Below are positions 34,132-42,992 of a stretch of DNA of 64,000 nt, in pieces. The position numbers and the translations under genes are program-made. This stretch comes from Streptomyces sp. GS7. GTDB taxonomy: Bacteria; Actinomycetota; Actinomycetes; Streptomycetales; Streptomycetaceae. The DNA lies in the NCBI RefSeq assembly GCF_009834125.1, contig NZ_CP047146.1, forward strand, positions 3,279,501 to 3,343,500. Reading direction: 5' to 3'. The notes beneath the pieces are model-generated. The model saw nothing but the letters and a program-made list of their open reading frames with translations, had not been told where the DNA came from and did not search any database. How positions within the stretch are numbered: position 1 is the stretch's first letter; each line of letters begins with the position of its first letter.

Positions 34132-35586
34132 TCACCTCCCGCCGACGATCTCGCGGATGATGCCCAGTTCCAGCAGGTCCTGGGGGCGGATGCGGAGTTG
34201 GTCGGCGGTCTCGTGGATCTGGTGGGTGCCGCGTTTGAGGATGGCGGCGGCCAGTTCCGGGGCGATCACCGAGAAGTAGCTGTCCGGGGTGGCCCAGAGG
34301 CGGTCCGGCGCGGCGAGCGCCAGGGCGCCGCCCGATCCGCCCTCGCCGATGAGGAGCGAGGTGACCGGCACACGGGCGGAGGCCAGCGCGGCGAACGTGT
34401 CGGCGATGGCCGCGCCGGCGCCCGCGCGCTCCGCGTCCGCGTCGTTGGCGGCGCCCGGGGTGTCCACCAGGGTGAGGACCGGGATGCCGAGCCGGTCCGC
34501 GAGCCGGACCAGTCGGGTCGCGGTACGGAAGCCCGCCGGGCGGGTGGCCGTGCCGCACTGGGCGGCGAACGCGATGGTCCGGCCGGCGTGGTGGCCGAAT
34601 CCGCACCGTATGCCGGGGTCGCGTCCGCCGCACCGGTCGCCGCTGATCTCCTCCCGATCGTCGAAGTACGCGTCCAGATACGACTCGGCGCGTGGCCGGC
34701 GGGCATCGCGGGCCCGGCCCACCGCGTCCCACCCGGTGGCCGGGAGGCCGGCCGTGCCCAGGGCGTACGGGACGGGGGCCGGTTCGGCGGGCTGCGCGGG
34801 CAACCCTGCGGTGCCGCCGAGGAGTTGGAGCCAGTGCCGCAGGGTGGCACGGAGCCGGTCGGCGGGGACAACGGCGTCGACCTGGCCGGCGGCGAGCTGC
34901 CCCTCGGCACAGTACGCGGCGGGGTCGGCGTCCGAGGGGCGTACCCGTGAGCCCGCGAAGCCGACCTGGGCCCTGGGCAGCGCCAGGATCACATCGGCTC
35001 CGGCGCCGAGCGTCGCCCAGCCGCCGCCGGTCGTCGGATCGCGCAGTACGGCGATCTGGGGGAGCCCCGCGGCGCGGTTGAGCGCCGACTGCCGGGCCAC
35101 GCGCTGGAGTTGCATCAGGGCGCGCATGCCTTCCTGCATGCGGCTGCCTCCCGTGGCGATCAGCGACACGAGGGGCAGCCGCCGCTCGCGGGCCCGGGTG
35201 TAGGCGGCCTCCAGCCGGTCGCCGGTGCGTTCGCCGAGTGAGCCGCCCAGGAAGCCGAACTCGAAGGAGAGCACGATGGCTTCGGCGCCGCCTATCGTGC
35301 CGCGTGCGGTGATCACCGACTCGTCCTCGCCGGTCCGGGCCCGTGCGCGCTCCCGCGAGGCGTCGTAGCCGCGCCAGCCGAGCGGGCCGTCCACCTCCGG
35401 GACGCGCTCCGGGGCGCCGGGCGGGTGCGTCGCCGTGGGTGCCGGGGCTGTCCCTGACGTTCCGATCGCCCGTGGGACGTCTCCGCCGTCCTCTGCCAGG
35501 TCCACATACGCATCCGTGACGGCCGCAAGGGCTTGACGGGCCGTCAGCCGTTGGCTGGGCAGGGGCGTTGCCGTCTTGTCATGCAT
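34132..35586 (-). CDS. Acyl-CoA carboxylase carboxyltransferase, fused beta-alpha type
   Basis: A 484-aa protein joining an AccD-like half (about residues 85-255; GSRMQEGMRALMQLQRVA is the beta motif) to an AccA-like half (about 310-475; TLVDTPGA and GEGGSGGALALA). No N-terminal zinc ribbon is seen. It would carboxylate an acyl-CoA, most simply acetyl-CoA to malonyl-CoA, using a biotin carboxylase subunit not present here. Its start overlaps the end of matB by 8 bp, so the two are translationally coupled. The pairing suggests local malonyl-CoA or methylmalonyl-CoA supply. Confidence 0.84.
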   Translation of the reverse strand: MHDKTATPLPSQRLTARQALAAVTDAYVDLAEDGGDVPRAIGTSGTAPAPTATHPPGAPERVPEVDGPLGWRGYDASRERARARTGEDESVITARGTIGGAEAIVLSFEFGFLGGSLGERTGDRLEAAYTRARERRLPLVSLIATGGSRMQEGMRALMQLQRVARQSALNRAAGLPQIAVLRDPTTGGGWATLGAGADVILALPRAQVGFAGSRVRPSDADPAAYCAEGQLAAGQVDAVVPADRLRATLRHWLQLLGGTAGLPAQPAEPAPVPYALGTAGLPATGWDAVGRARDARRPRAESYLDAYFDDREEISGDRCGGRDPGIRCGFGHHAGRTIAFAAQCGTATRPAGFRTATRLVRLADRLGIPVLTLVDTPGAANDADAERAGAGAAIADTFAALASARVPVTSLLIGEGGSGGALALAAPDRLWATPDSYFSVIAPELAAAILKRGTHQIHETADQLRIRPQDLLELGIIREIVGGR

Positions 35587-37060
35587 GGAGTTCTCGCTTC
35601 AGCACCTTGCCCATGTCGTTGCGGGGCAGCGCCGCCAGGAAGTGGACGGTGCGCGGTCGTTTGTGGGGGGCGAGCTGGCGGGCGACGTGGTCGGCGAGCT
35701 CCTCGGCGGTGGGCGGGGGGCCGGAGTCGGGGCCGCTTTCGGTGACGACCCAGGCGACGATCCGTTCGCCGAGGTCCTCGTCCGGGGCGCCGGTGACGGC
35801 GGCCTCGGCGACTCCCGGGTGTGCCAGGAGGGCGTTCTCGATCTCGCCGGCGCCGATCTTGTAACCACCGCTCTTGATCAGGTCGGTGGCCTTGCGGCCG
35901 ACGATGCGGTAGTTCCCGGCGGTGTCGCGGACGGCCATGTCGCCCGTGCGGAACCAGCCGCCGTCGAACGCGGCGTCGGTGGCGTCGGGGCGGTTCAGGT
36001 ATTCGGTGAAGAGGTTCGGGCCGCGGACCTGGATCTCGCCGACGGTCTCGCCGTCGCTCGCCTCGATGGCGCGGCCCGCGTCGTCGACGAGCCGGACGTA
36101 GACCCCCGGGAGCGGCACCCCGACCGTGCCCGTGGCGTCCGGGCCGTCCGCCCGGACGCTGGTGTTCATCAGCGTCTCGGTCATGCCGTAGCGCTCGATC
36201 ACCCGCCGTCCGGTGGCGGCGGTGATCCGTGCGTGGTCGGTGAGCGGCAGTGCGGCGGAGCCGGAGACCAGCAGCCGGGCACGGCCCAGCGCCTTGGCGA
36301 GCACCGGGTCGCTGCCGACGTCGAGCGCCAGGCGGTGGTACATCGTCGGTACGCCGAACAGCATCGTGCCGTCCGCGGACAGCTCCCGGGCGACCGCCGC
36401 GGTGCTGAAGCGCCCGAGGTGGTGGACGCTGCCGCCGCGCCGCAGGGGGCCGAGGACGCCCAGGATCAGGCCGTGGACGTGGAACAGCGGCAGGGCGTGC
36501 ACCAGGACGTCGTCGGCGGTCCACTGCCAGGCGTCCTCCAGGGCGTCGAGGGTGTGCGCGACGGCGCGCCGGGGAAGGACGACGCCCTTGGGCGGCCCGG
36601 TCGTGCCGGAGGTGTAGACGATCAGCGCCGGTGTCTCGTCGGCCGGCTCCGGCGGGAGCGGGCCCGGCACGGCCTCCTCGGCGGCGGCGTCGGCGATCTC
36701 GATGTCGAGGCGGGGCAGCGCGGCGAGCGGGCCCGGCAGGTCGGCGCCCGGTTCGGCGAGCACGAGGGACGGCGTGCTGTCCGCCACGATGTGCGCCAGC
36801 TCGCGCTCGCCGATCCTGGGGTTCACCGGGACCGCGGCCACTCCGGCGAGCAGCGCGGCCACCACGCCGACGGCGGTCTCCAGCGTCGGCGTCGCCCAGA
36901 TCGCGATGCGGGTCGCGCCGCCCGTCCGGCTGCGCTCGCCGATCCGGTCGGCGAGCGGGCCGGCCACCGCGGCCAGTTGGCGGTGGCTCAGCGCACGGTC
37001 GCCGAAGCGCAGCGCCGGGGCGGGCGAGCCGTCGCGCAGCGCGGGGAAGAGCACGTTCAC
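35579..37060 (-). CDS. matB: Malonyl-CoA synthetase (malonate-CoA ligase)
   Basis: A 493-aa ANL-superfamily ligase that activates malonate (and often methylmalonate) to the CoA thioester with ATP. The P-loop-like YTSGTTGPPKG (about residues 146-156), the A5 motif YGMTETLMN (about 275), GWFRTGD (about 375) and the catalytic lysine near the C-terminus (RNDMGKVLKR) are all present. The sequence closely follows characterised Streptomyces MatB. GTG 37060 has AGGAGATCCG upstream. The downstream carboxyltransferase overlaps by 8 bp, giving two possible routes to malonyl-CoA in one operon. Confidence 0.9.
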   Translation of the reverse strand: MNVLFPALRDGSPAPALRFGDRALSHRQLAAVAGPLADRIGERSRTGGATRIAIWATPTLETAVGVVAALLAGVAAVPVNPRIGERELAHIVADSTPSLVLAEPGADLPGPLAALPRLDIEIADAAAEEAVPGPLPPEPADETPALIVYTSGTTGPPKGVVLPRRAVAHTLDALEDAWQWTADDVLVHALPLFHVHGLILGVLGPLRRGGSVHHLGRFSTAAVARELSADGTMLFGVPTMYHRLALDVGSDPVLAKALGRARLLVSGSAALPLTDHARITAATGRRVIERYGMTETLMNTSVRADGPDATGTVGVPLPGVYVRLVDDAGRAIEASDGETVGEIQVRGPNLFTEYLNRPDATDAAFDGGWFRTGDMAVRDTAGNYRIVGRKATDLIKSGGYKIGAGEIENALLAHPGVAEAAVTGAPDEDLGERIVAWVVTESGPDSGPPPTAEELADHVARQLAPHKRPRTVHFLAALPRNDMGKVLKRELHA

Positions 37061-37227
37061 CGGATCTCCTTCGTCCTCGTCGGCGCCCGGCCGCGGCGGC
37101 CGGAGCTGCCCCGCCCCGTACACGTCGCCGAGCGGAGCGGGCTGACCTACCCCACTCTCGCAGAGACCACCGACAACGCGATCGCCGCGGGGCCGACGGA
37201 CGGCCGGTGCGCGGCTCCCGCGCGCCC

Positions 37228-37692
37228 TCAGCCCGGGATTTTGCGGAAGTCCCAGGACACCACGGACTCCGGCGTCAGGCGCAGCCAGGCGTGCCGCCCG
37301 TCGTGCGGCATCTCGGTCATTCCGAAGTACTTCCCGGCGAACAGCCGCTCCGGAGCGGCGAGTTCCGGGCAGGGGTCACCGTGCCGCGGGGCCTCGCCGA
37401 CGAACTCCGCGCGGCCGGTCAGCTCGGCGCCGCGCAGCTCCCCGTACTCGTGCCCGTCGTCCACCAGCACCGAGATCCGCGGATCCTTCCTCAGCTGAGC
37501 CCACCGCTTGCTGCGGGTGATCGAATACAGCCACAGCGCCGTCCCGTCCCAGGCGAACCACAGCGCCCCTACGTGCGGCGCGCCGTCCCCGCCGACCGTC
37601 GCGACCCGGCAGGTCCGCTGCGCCGCCAGGAACGCGTCCAGTTCGGCGGGGGTCAGCCTGATCCGGCGCCCGCGCCGCTGTGTGTCGGTCAT
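37228..37692 (-). CDS. Pyridoxamine 5'-phosphate oxidase family protein (FMN/F420 split barrel)
   Basis: A 154-aa split-barrel protein. RIRLTPAELDAFLAAQRTCRVATVG at the N-terminus, GALWFAWDGTALWLYS and KRWAQLRKDPRISVLVDDG are typical of actinobacterial PPOX-class proteins that use FMN or F420. ATG 37692 is chosen because GGAGGG lies about 12 nt upstream; ATG 37713 is 7 codons earlier. Its substrate is unknown. It is about 170 bp upstream of matB on the same strand; joint transcription is possible. Confidence 0.82.
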   Translation of the reverse strand: MTDTQRRGRRIRLTPAELDAFLAAQRTCRVATVGGDGAPHVGALWFAWDGTALWLYSITRSKRWAQLRKDPRISVLVDDGHEYGELRGAELTGRAEFVGEAPRHGDPCPELAAPERLFAGKYFGMTEMPHDGRHAWLRLTPESVVSWDFRKIPG

Positions 37693-37917
37693 CCCCACTG
37701 CCCTCCACTGCATCTGAAAGAGTGTCAGAAATCATGGGGGCTCTTCCTAACGGGCGCAATGGTGGATAGCCTCGCCCGTCTTCGACCACCCGCCGCGGCC
37801 GCGGAGACGGCCGGGGCGGGATCGCCCGCGCCGCGGGCGCGGACCTGAACGCATCCGTGGACGCGACGCCGACGCATACGCCGACGCCGGTGCGCGCGTC
37901 CGCAGAGGGGACTGGCA

Positions 37918-38562
37918 ATGCCTTCGGACGCCCGGCTCGTCGAGCAGCTGGACCCGGCCTCCACGGTGCTGCTCACCGTCGAGTGCCAGCGCGGCGTGGT
38001 CGGTACGGACAGCGCGCTGCCCGAACTGGCCGAAGCGGCCCGCACATCGGGAGCGCTGACGAACACCGCCCGCCTGGTGGCGGCGGCGCACGACGCCGGT
38101 GTCCAGGTGCTGCACGCGGTCGCCGAACGGCGCCCCGACGGCCGCGGGGCCAGCCGCAACGCCCGGCTCTTCACGGCGGCCGAGCGGCTGCCCGTGCAGC
38201 AGCTCACCGGGTCCACCGCCGTACGGATCGCCGACCCGATACCGGTGTCCGAGGGTGACCTGGTGGTGCGCAGACTGCACGGTCTCTCACCGATCGCCGG
38301 AACCGAAGTCGACGCGCTGCTGCGCAACTTCGGGTGCCGCACACTCGTCGTGACCGGGGTCTCGGCGAATGTGGCGATCCCCAACGCGGTGTTCGACGCG
38401 GTCAACCTCGGCTATGTGGCGGTGGTGCCCGCGGACGCCATCGCGGGGGTGCCGGCCGAATACACCCCCGCGATGGTCCGCAACACCCTCGCCCTGGTGG
38501 CCACCATCACCACGACCGACGAGGTGCGCGGCTGCTGGCAGCGACCGCGCCGCGCCCGGTGA
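37918..38562 (+). CDS. Isochorismatase-like family protein with altered catalytic triad
   Basis: A 214-aa isochorismatase-fold protein. The fold blocks are present (STVLLTVECQRGVVG, VVRRLHGLSPIAGTEVD, VVTGVSANVAIPNAVFDAVNLGY), but the usual Asp-Lys-Cys triad reads Glu, Arg and Ala: D is E in VECQRG, K is R in VVRRL, and the nucleophilic Cys is Ala in SANVAIPNA. The enzyme is therefore unlikely to act as a standard cysteine amidohydrolase. It may be a structural or regulatory paralogue. ATG 37918 is in a divergent pair with the PPOX gene. Confidence 0.75.
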   Translation: MPSDARLVEQLDPASTVLLTVECQRGVVGTDSALPELAEAARTSGALTNTARLVAAAHDAGVQVLHAVAERRPDGRGASRNARLFTAAERLPVQQLTGSTAVRIADPIPVSEGDLVVRRLHGLSPIAGTEVDALLRNFGCRTLVVTGVSANVAIPNAVFDAVNLGYVAVVPADAIAGVPAEYTPAMVRNTLALVATITTTDEVRGCWQRPRRAR

Positions 38563-38628
38563 CCGGGGAGGGCGGCGGCGCCCCTCGGGCGAGCGGCCGC
38601 CCGTGCCGCGCGCCGGGGCGCCCCGTCC

Positions 38629-40797
38629 TCACTCCCCGGTGGACCGCTTCCCCGCCTCCTTCTCCCGGGCCCGCAGCGCGTCCTTGAGGAAGTCCCGCTG
38701 CACGCGGAGCAGGTTCTCGGTGACCGCGTCGTCGGCCGGCAGGTGGGTGGCGCCGGGCAGCGGCAGTACGGTGTGCGGCCGGCCCGCGGCGAGCAGTTCG
38801 GCGGAGAAGCGCAGGGTGTGCGCGGCGGCCACGTTGTCGTCCGCGAGGCCGTGGACGAGCAGCAGCGGGCGGCGCAGCAGATGGCCGTGCCCGACCAGGG
38901 AGGAGCGCGCGTAGTCCTCCGGGTGGGTGCCGGGGTGCCCCAGGAACCGCTCCTTCCAGTGGGTGTCGTACATCCGCTGGTCGGTGGGCGGGGCGCCGGC
39001 GACCGCCGCGTGGAAGACGTCGGGGCGGTGCAGTACGGCCGCCGCCGCGAGGAAGCCGCCGAACGACCAGCCGCGGATCGCCACCCGCTCCAGGTCCAGA
39101 TCGGGGAAGCGCGCCCCGGCGGCCTGCAGAGCCGCCACCTGGTCCTCCAGGGCGGGCCACAGCGGATCGCCGTGCACGGCCTTCTCCCAGGCCGGGCCGC
39201 GCCCCGGAGTACCGCGCCCGTCGGCCACCAGGACCGCGAACCCCTGCTCGGCGAACCACTGGGAAACACAGGCGAACCACCCCCGGGCCCGTATGGCGAG
39301 CTGCATCGCCGGGCCGCCGTAGGGGTCGAGCAGTACGGGCAGTCGCCCGCCGCCCTCCTTGTGCCACGACGGGAGGTAGAGGGCCGCGCGCAACGCGCGT
39401 TCCCCGAGGGCGAGATGGACCGGGCGGGGCACGACCACCGGATCCTCGGCGAGCGAGGCGATGCCCTCGTAGGAGGCGGGCTCGGGTGCGCTGTCCCGTA
39501 GGACGACGACCTCGTCGCCCCGCGGCGTGAGCCCCGCCACGACGGCCGTCCCGCCGCGCTCCGCCCCCGTGTGGCGTCCCGGCGCCCGGCTCAGCCGCCG
39601 GTTGCCGGTGCCCGGCTCATGGCGCCACACATGCGTCTCCTCGGGGTCCTCGCTCGCGGTGAACAGCACGCTCTCCCCCTCGACGCCGAGGACCTCGCGC
39701 AGTTGCAGTCCGGCCGGCGTGACCCGCCGGCCGCCGACGGTCAGCCGGCGGGTCTCGCCGTCGTCCTCCGCGAGCACCAGCGCGCCGGAGGCGGTACGGG
39801 CCGGGGTGCCGGGCACGATCTCCACCCAGGCGGGATCCGTCCGCTCGTGCAGCACCTCGGTGCCGCCGGTCGCCGGATCGACCGCGAGCGTCCGCAGTGT
39901 GCGCTGGTCACGGCTCTGCACGGCGATCAGCGGGCCGTGCGCGTCCCACCGGGCATCGACGAGGTACTCGTACGCCGCACGGTCCCAGACCACCTCGGTC
40001 CGCTCGCCGTCCACGGAGAGCAGGTGCAGCGTGACCTCCGCGTTGGCGGTGCCGGCCGACGGGTAGCGGAGCACCTGTGGGGGCCGCGCCGGGTCGGCCG
40101 GATCGGCGAGGTAACGCCGTTCCACGGGCGAGGTGTCCACCCTCGCCACGAGGAGGCGGCGGCCGTCCGGCGCCCACCAGTAGCCGCGTGTGCGGCCCAT
40201 CGACTCGGCGGCGACGTACTCGGCGAGCCCGTAGGTGACCTCCGGCCCCTCGGCCCGCGCCAACTGCCGGTCGCCGCCGCCCAGTCCGACGACATGGACG
40301 GACCGGTTGCTCACATACGCGATCAGCCGGCCGTCCGGGGAGGGGCGCGGGTCGACCACCGGACCGGCCGCCGGCACCGGGAACGGCGCGCCGCCGTCCG
40401 TCCGCACCGCCCACAGCGCCCCGGACAGCGCGAACGCGACGACGTGCGCGGCGTCGTCGGCCGCATAGCCCACCACGCCGGCGGTGCGGTCGCGGGCCCG
40501 CTCCCGCCGCAGCCGCTCCTCCTCGGGCAGGTCCTCGGAACCCGTGCCCACCAGGAGCGCCGGATCGGCCAGCAGCCGTTCCGCCCCGTCCTCGTACTGC
40601 CACAGCCGCCCTACGGGATCGCTGCCCGACCCCGTACGGACGAAGAGCACCCGCCGGCCGTCCGGGGAGATGCCGAACTGCCGGGGAACGCCGAGCGAGA
40701 AGCGGCGGGTGCGGGCGAACTGCCGGGGGAATTCCGCCGCGTTGTCGGTGCCGGGGGCGCTTCGCGGGCGCTGTGTGGTCCGGGTGGTCGGTTCCAC
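38629..40797 (-). CDS. S9-family prolyl oligopeptidase / dipeptidyl-peptidase IV-like peptidase
   Basis: A 722-aa cytoplasmic protein (no signal peptide) with an N-terminal beta-propeller-like domain (about residues 25-450, DPPIV_N) and a C-terminal alpha/beta hydrolase. The nucleophile is in GWSFGG (about residue 575); the Asp and His of the triad are expected in HGLADDNV and GATHLP. It cleaves short peptides after proline or similar residues. The gene stands alone. A hairpin at 40844-40868 separates it from the upstream FMN reductase gene. Confidence 0.87.
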   Translation of the reverse strand: MEPTTRTTQRPRSAPGTDNAAEFPRQFARTRRFSLGVPRQFGISPDGRRVLFVRTGSGSDPVGRLWQYEDGAERLLADPALLVGTGSEDLPEEERLRRERARDRTAGVVGYAADDAAHVVAFALSGALWAVRTDGGAPFPVPAAGPVVDPRPSPDGRLIAYVSNRSVHVVGLGGGDRQLARAEGPEVTYGLAEYVAAESMGRTRGYWWAPDGRRLLVARVDTSPVERRYLADPADPARPPQVLRYPSAGTANAEVTLHLLSVDGERTEVVWDRAAYEYLVDARWDAHGPLIAVQSRDQRTLRTLAVDPATGGTEVLHERTDPAWVEIVPGTPARTASGALVLAEDDGETRRLTVGGRRVTPAGLQLREVLGVEGESVLFTASEDPEETHVWRHEPGTGNRRLSRAPGRHTGAERGGTAVVAGLTPRGDEVVVLRDSAPEPASYEGIASLAEDPVVVPRPVHLALGERALRAALYLPSWHKEGGGRLPVLLDPYGGPAMQLAIRARGWFACVSQWFAEQGFAVLVADGRGTPGRGPAWEKAVHGDPLWPALEDQVAALQAAGARFPDLDLERVAIRGWSFGGFLAAAAVLHRPDVFHAAVAGAPPTDQRMYDTHWKERFLGHPGTHPEDYARSSLVGHGHLLRRPLLLVHGLADDNVAAAHTLRFSAELLAAGRPHTVLPLPGATHLPADDAVTENLLRVQRDFLKDALRAREKEAGKRSTGE

Positions 40798-40843
40798 GGT
40801 GTGGTCCTCCTAGGGGCGGTGCATCGTTTTCGGGCAGGCGAAA

Positions 40844-40868
40844 GCCCAACGGCATCGGGCCGTTGGGC
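40844..40868 (-). terminator. Terminator hairpin downstream of the FMN reductase gene
   Basis: A perfect 10-bp stem (40844-40853 with 40859-40868) with a 5-nt loop, followed on the minus strand by TTT. It lies about 180 bp past the FMN reductase stop and before the peptidase gene. Confidence 0.65.
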
Positions 40869-41045
40869 ATCGGGAGTACAGGCGGAGCGCGCATCCGTAC
40901 GCCGGTCGCAGAGCGCGAGCCGTGCCGGAATGCGGGGGCCGTACGGACGGGATGTCGTCGGCCGGGGCGTCGCGCTCGCGTTCAGCTCAGCTCATCGCCG
41001 CGACGTCGAGGAAAAAGTACCCCGGAAACGCCGCCGTCCGCACGC

Positions 41046-41705
41046 CTATTGCTCGGATCGCTGGGTGACGGCCGCCTCGGTGCGGTCGCCCAGGAACTCG
41101 TACCAGCGGCGCTCCAGGCAGACATAGCGCACGTCGGCTTCCACCAGGCTGAGGAAACCGGCCACCGTTTCGGTCAGCCGCTCCCGCAGTCCGGAGTCGA
41201 GGAGCGTGCCGTCCTCGGCGAAGGCCGAGTAGCAGTTGGCGAGGCTGAACATGTCCGGATAGACGCGGGTGCCGAGGTGCTCCAGCGGGACCCGCAGCGC
41301 CCACAGCCCGCGGTTGCCGCCGACCAGCGACGGCGAGGCGGAGACCAGCATCGCGTGCTTGGTCTTGAACGGCTGCGGCCGGACCCGCGAGACCCAGTCG
41401 ATCGCGTTCTTCAGCACGCCCGGTACCGATCCGTTGTACTCGGGGGAGGAGAGGACGAAGGCGTCGCACCGCTCCAGCCGGTCGCGCAGCGCGAGGGCGC
41501 CCGGCGGCAGCCCTTCGGCGACCTCCACGTCGCCGTCGTACATCGGCATCGCGAAGTCGCGCATGGCGGCGTGGTCGACGGCGGCGCCCGTGTCGGCGAC
41601 CAGGCGCGCCACGAGGGAGGCGAGGCGGGCGTTGGCCGATTCGGCCCGCAGCGCGGCGCCGAAGACCAGTACCCGCAGCGGGCCGGGGCGGTCGTCCGAG
41701 GTCAT
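41046..41705 (-). CDS. NADPH-dependent FMN reductase family protein
   Basis: A 219-aa flavodoxin-like reductase. VLVFGAALRAESANARLASLVA at the N-terminus and SSPEYNGSVPGVLKNAIDWVSR (about residues 83-104) are the FMN-reductase signatures. It supplies reduced FMN or acts as quinone/chromate reductase; the substrate is unknown. ATG 41705 has AAGGACGC upstream. No partner monooxygenase is adjacent. Confidence 0.84.
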   Translation of the reverse strand: MTSDDRPGPLRVLVFGAALRAESANARLASLVARLVADTGAAVDHAAMRDFAMPMYDGDVEVAEGLPPGALALRDRLERCDAFVLSSPEYNGSVPGVLKNAIDWVSRVRPQPFKTKHAMLVSASPSLVGGNRGLWALRVPLEHLGTRVYPDMFSLANCYSAFAEDGTLLDSGLRERLTETVAGFLSLVEADVRYVCLERRWYEFLGDRTEAAVTQRSEQ

Positions 41706-42187
41706 GGGTGCGTCCTTCCGTCGCGGGGCGCGCGCCCGGCGGACCGGCGCCCCGCCGCCCAGTCTGGTCCCGCTCCGGCAGCCGTGCGACAGGACCTGGG
41801 CCCTCCGGATGAGTGCCCCGGGCCGGGCCCGGGGTCGCTTCACGGCCGCCCGGCCGGCCGACGGAACCGCGCTCACCGGGCCGATCGCCGCCCCCCGCGG
41901 CCCGGGTGGAGCGCCTGCCGGGGCTGCCGGTGCGGTGGGGCGGGGTGAGGTGACGCGTGGCAGGGGGTGCGGTGGGGCGGGCTTCCTTCCGCGGGGCGCA
42001 CGTCCCGTTCCGTACGGATCGCCCGCTCGCGGCCGACGTGCCGGACCGGTCGGTGGTGGGGCGTTGACAGCGGGTGGCCGGGCTTCTAGCGTCAGCCCTG
42101 CTGAGGCTACTAAGCGGTTGCTCACCCGCACCGGGGCGGCGGACCGCTGGTCGAGGTTCCGAGGATTCGAAGGTGAGGAGAACCCGC
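41706..42187. other. Divergent intergenic region containing the SDR promoter
   Basis: About 480 bp without a convincing gene. A strong sigma-70-type promoter (42064-42092) faces right. The rest is GC-rich with no codon structure. The promoter of the leftward FMN reductase gene must also be here but was not identified. Confidence 0.5.
42064..42092 (+). promoter_or_regulatory. Vegetative-type promoter of the SDR pair
   Basis: TTGACA (42064-42069), a 17-nt spacer, and TAGCGT (42087-42092). This is a near-consensus HrdB-type promoter. It places the transcript start near 42100, about 88 nt before ATG 42188. Confidence 0.75.
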
Positions 42188-42949
42188 ATGTCCACCACCG
42201 AACAGCGCGTCGCCATCGTGACGGGCGCGGCCCGCGGTATCGGCGCGGCCACCGCCGTGCGCCTGGCCGCCGAGGGGCGCGCCGTCGCCGTGCTCGACCT
42301 CGACGAGGCGGCCTGCAAGGACACCGTCGCCAAGATCACCGCGGCCGGCGGCAGGGCCGTCGCGGTCGGCTGCGACGTCTCCGACGCGGAACAGGTGGCG
42401 GCGGCCGTCGAGCGGATCGCGTCGGAACTCGGCGCGCCCACCGTCCTGGTCAACAACGCCGGTGTGCTCCGCGACAACCTGCTGTTCAAGATGAGCGACA
42501 CCGACTGGGACACGGTCATGAACGTGCATCTGCGGGGCGCGTTCCTGATGTCGCGGGCCTGCCAGAAGCACATGGTGGACGCCAAGTTCGGCCGGATCGT
42601 CAACCTCTCCTCCAGCTCGGCGCTGGGCAACCGCGGCCAGGTCAACTACTCCGCAGCCAAGGCCGGCCTCCAGGGCTTCACCAAGACCCTCGCCATCGAG
42701 CTCGGCAAGTTCGGCGTCACCGCGAACGCCGTGGCCCCCGGCTTCATCGCCACCGACATGACCGCCGCCACCGCCGAGCGCGTCGGCATGGGCTTCGAGG
42801 ACTTCCAGGCGGCCGCCGCCACGCAGATCCCGGTCCAGCGGGTCGGCAGGCCCGAGGACATCGCCAACGCGATCGCCTTCTTCACGGGCGAGGACGCCGG
42901 CTTCGTCTCCGGCCAGGTCCTGTACGTCGCCGGCGGCCCGCTCTGCTGA
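42188..42949 (+). CDS. Short-chain dehydrogenase/reductase, FabG-like
   Basis: A 253-aa SDR. The NAD(P) loop TGAARGIG (about residues 13-20), NNAG (about 90), the catalytic Ser region (NLSSSSALGN) and YSAAK (Tyr/Lys about 158-162) are intact. PG motif (VAPGFIATDM) also fits. A beta-ketoacyl reductase or a related alcohol dehydrogenase is most likely. ATG 42188 follows GGTGAGGAG. A second SDR starts 43 bp after the stop. Confidence 0.87.
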   Translation: MSTTEQRVAIVTGAARGIGAATAVRLAAEGRAVAVLDLDEAACKDTVAKITAAGGRAVAVGCDVSDAEQVAAAVERIASELGAPTVLVNNAGVLRDNLLFKMSDTDWDTVMNVHLRGAFLMSRACQKHMVDAKFGRIVNLSSSSALGNRGQVNYSAAKAGLQGFTKTLAIELGKFGVTANAVAPGFIATDMTAATAERVGMGFEDFQAAAATQIPVQRVGRPEDIANAIAFFTGEDAGFVSGQVLYVAGGPLC

Positions 42950-42992
42950 CCGCCGCACCCACCGCAGAAGTACAGGAGCAGGGGAACCACAT

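Noticed and set aside
37155..37177. TTGTCGGTG on the minus strand upstream of matB as a DNA-damage promoter
   Set aside because: The upstream block matches, but the -10 position reads GAGAGT and matB starts about 95 nt further; matB has no link to DNA repair, so chance is likely.
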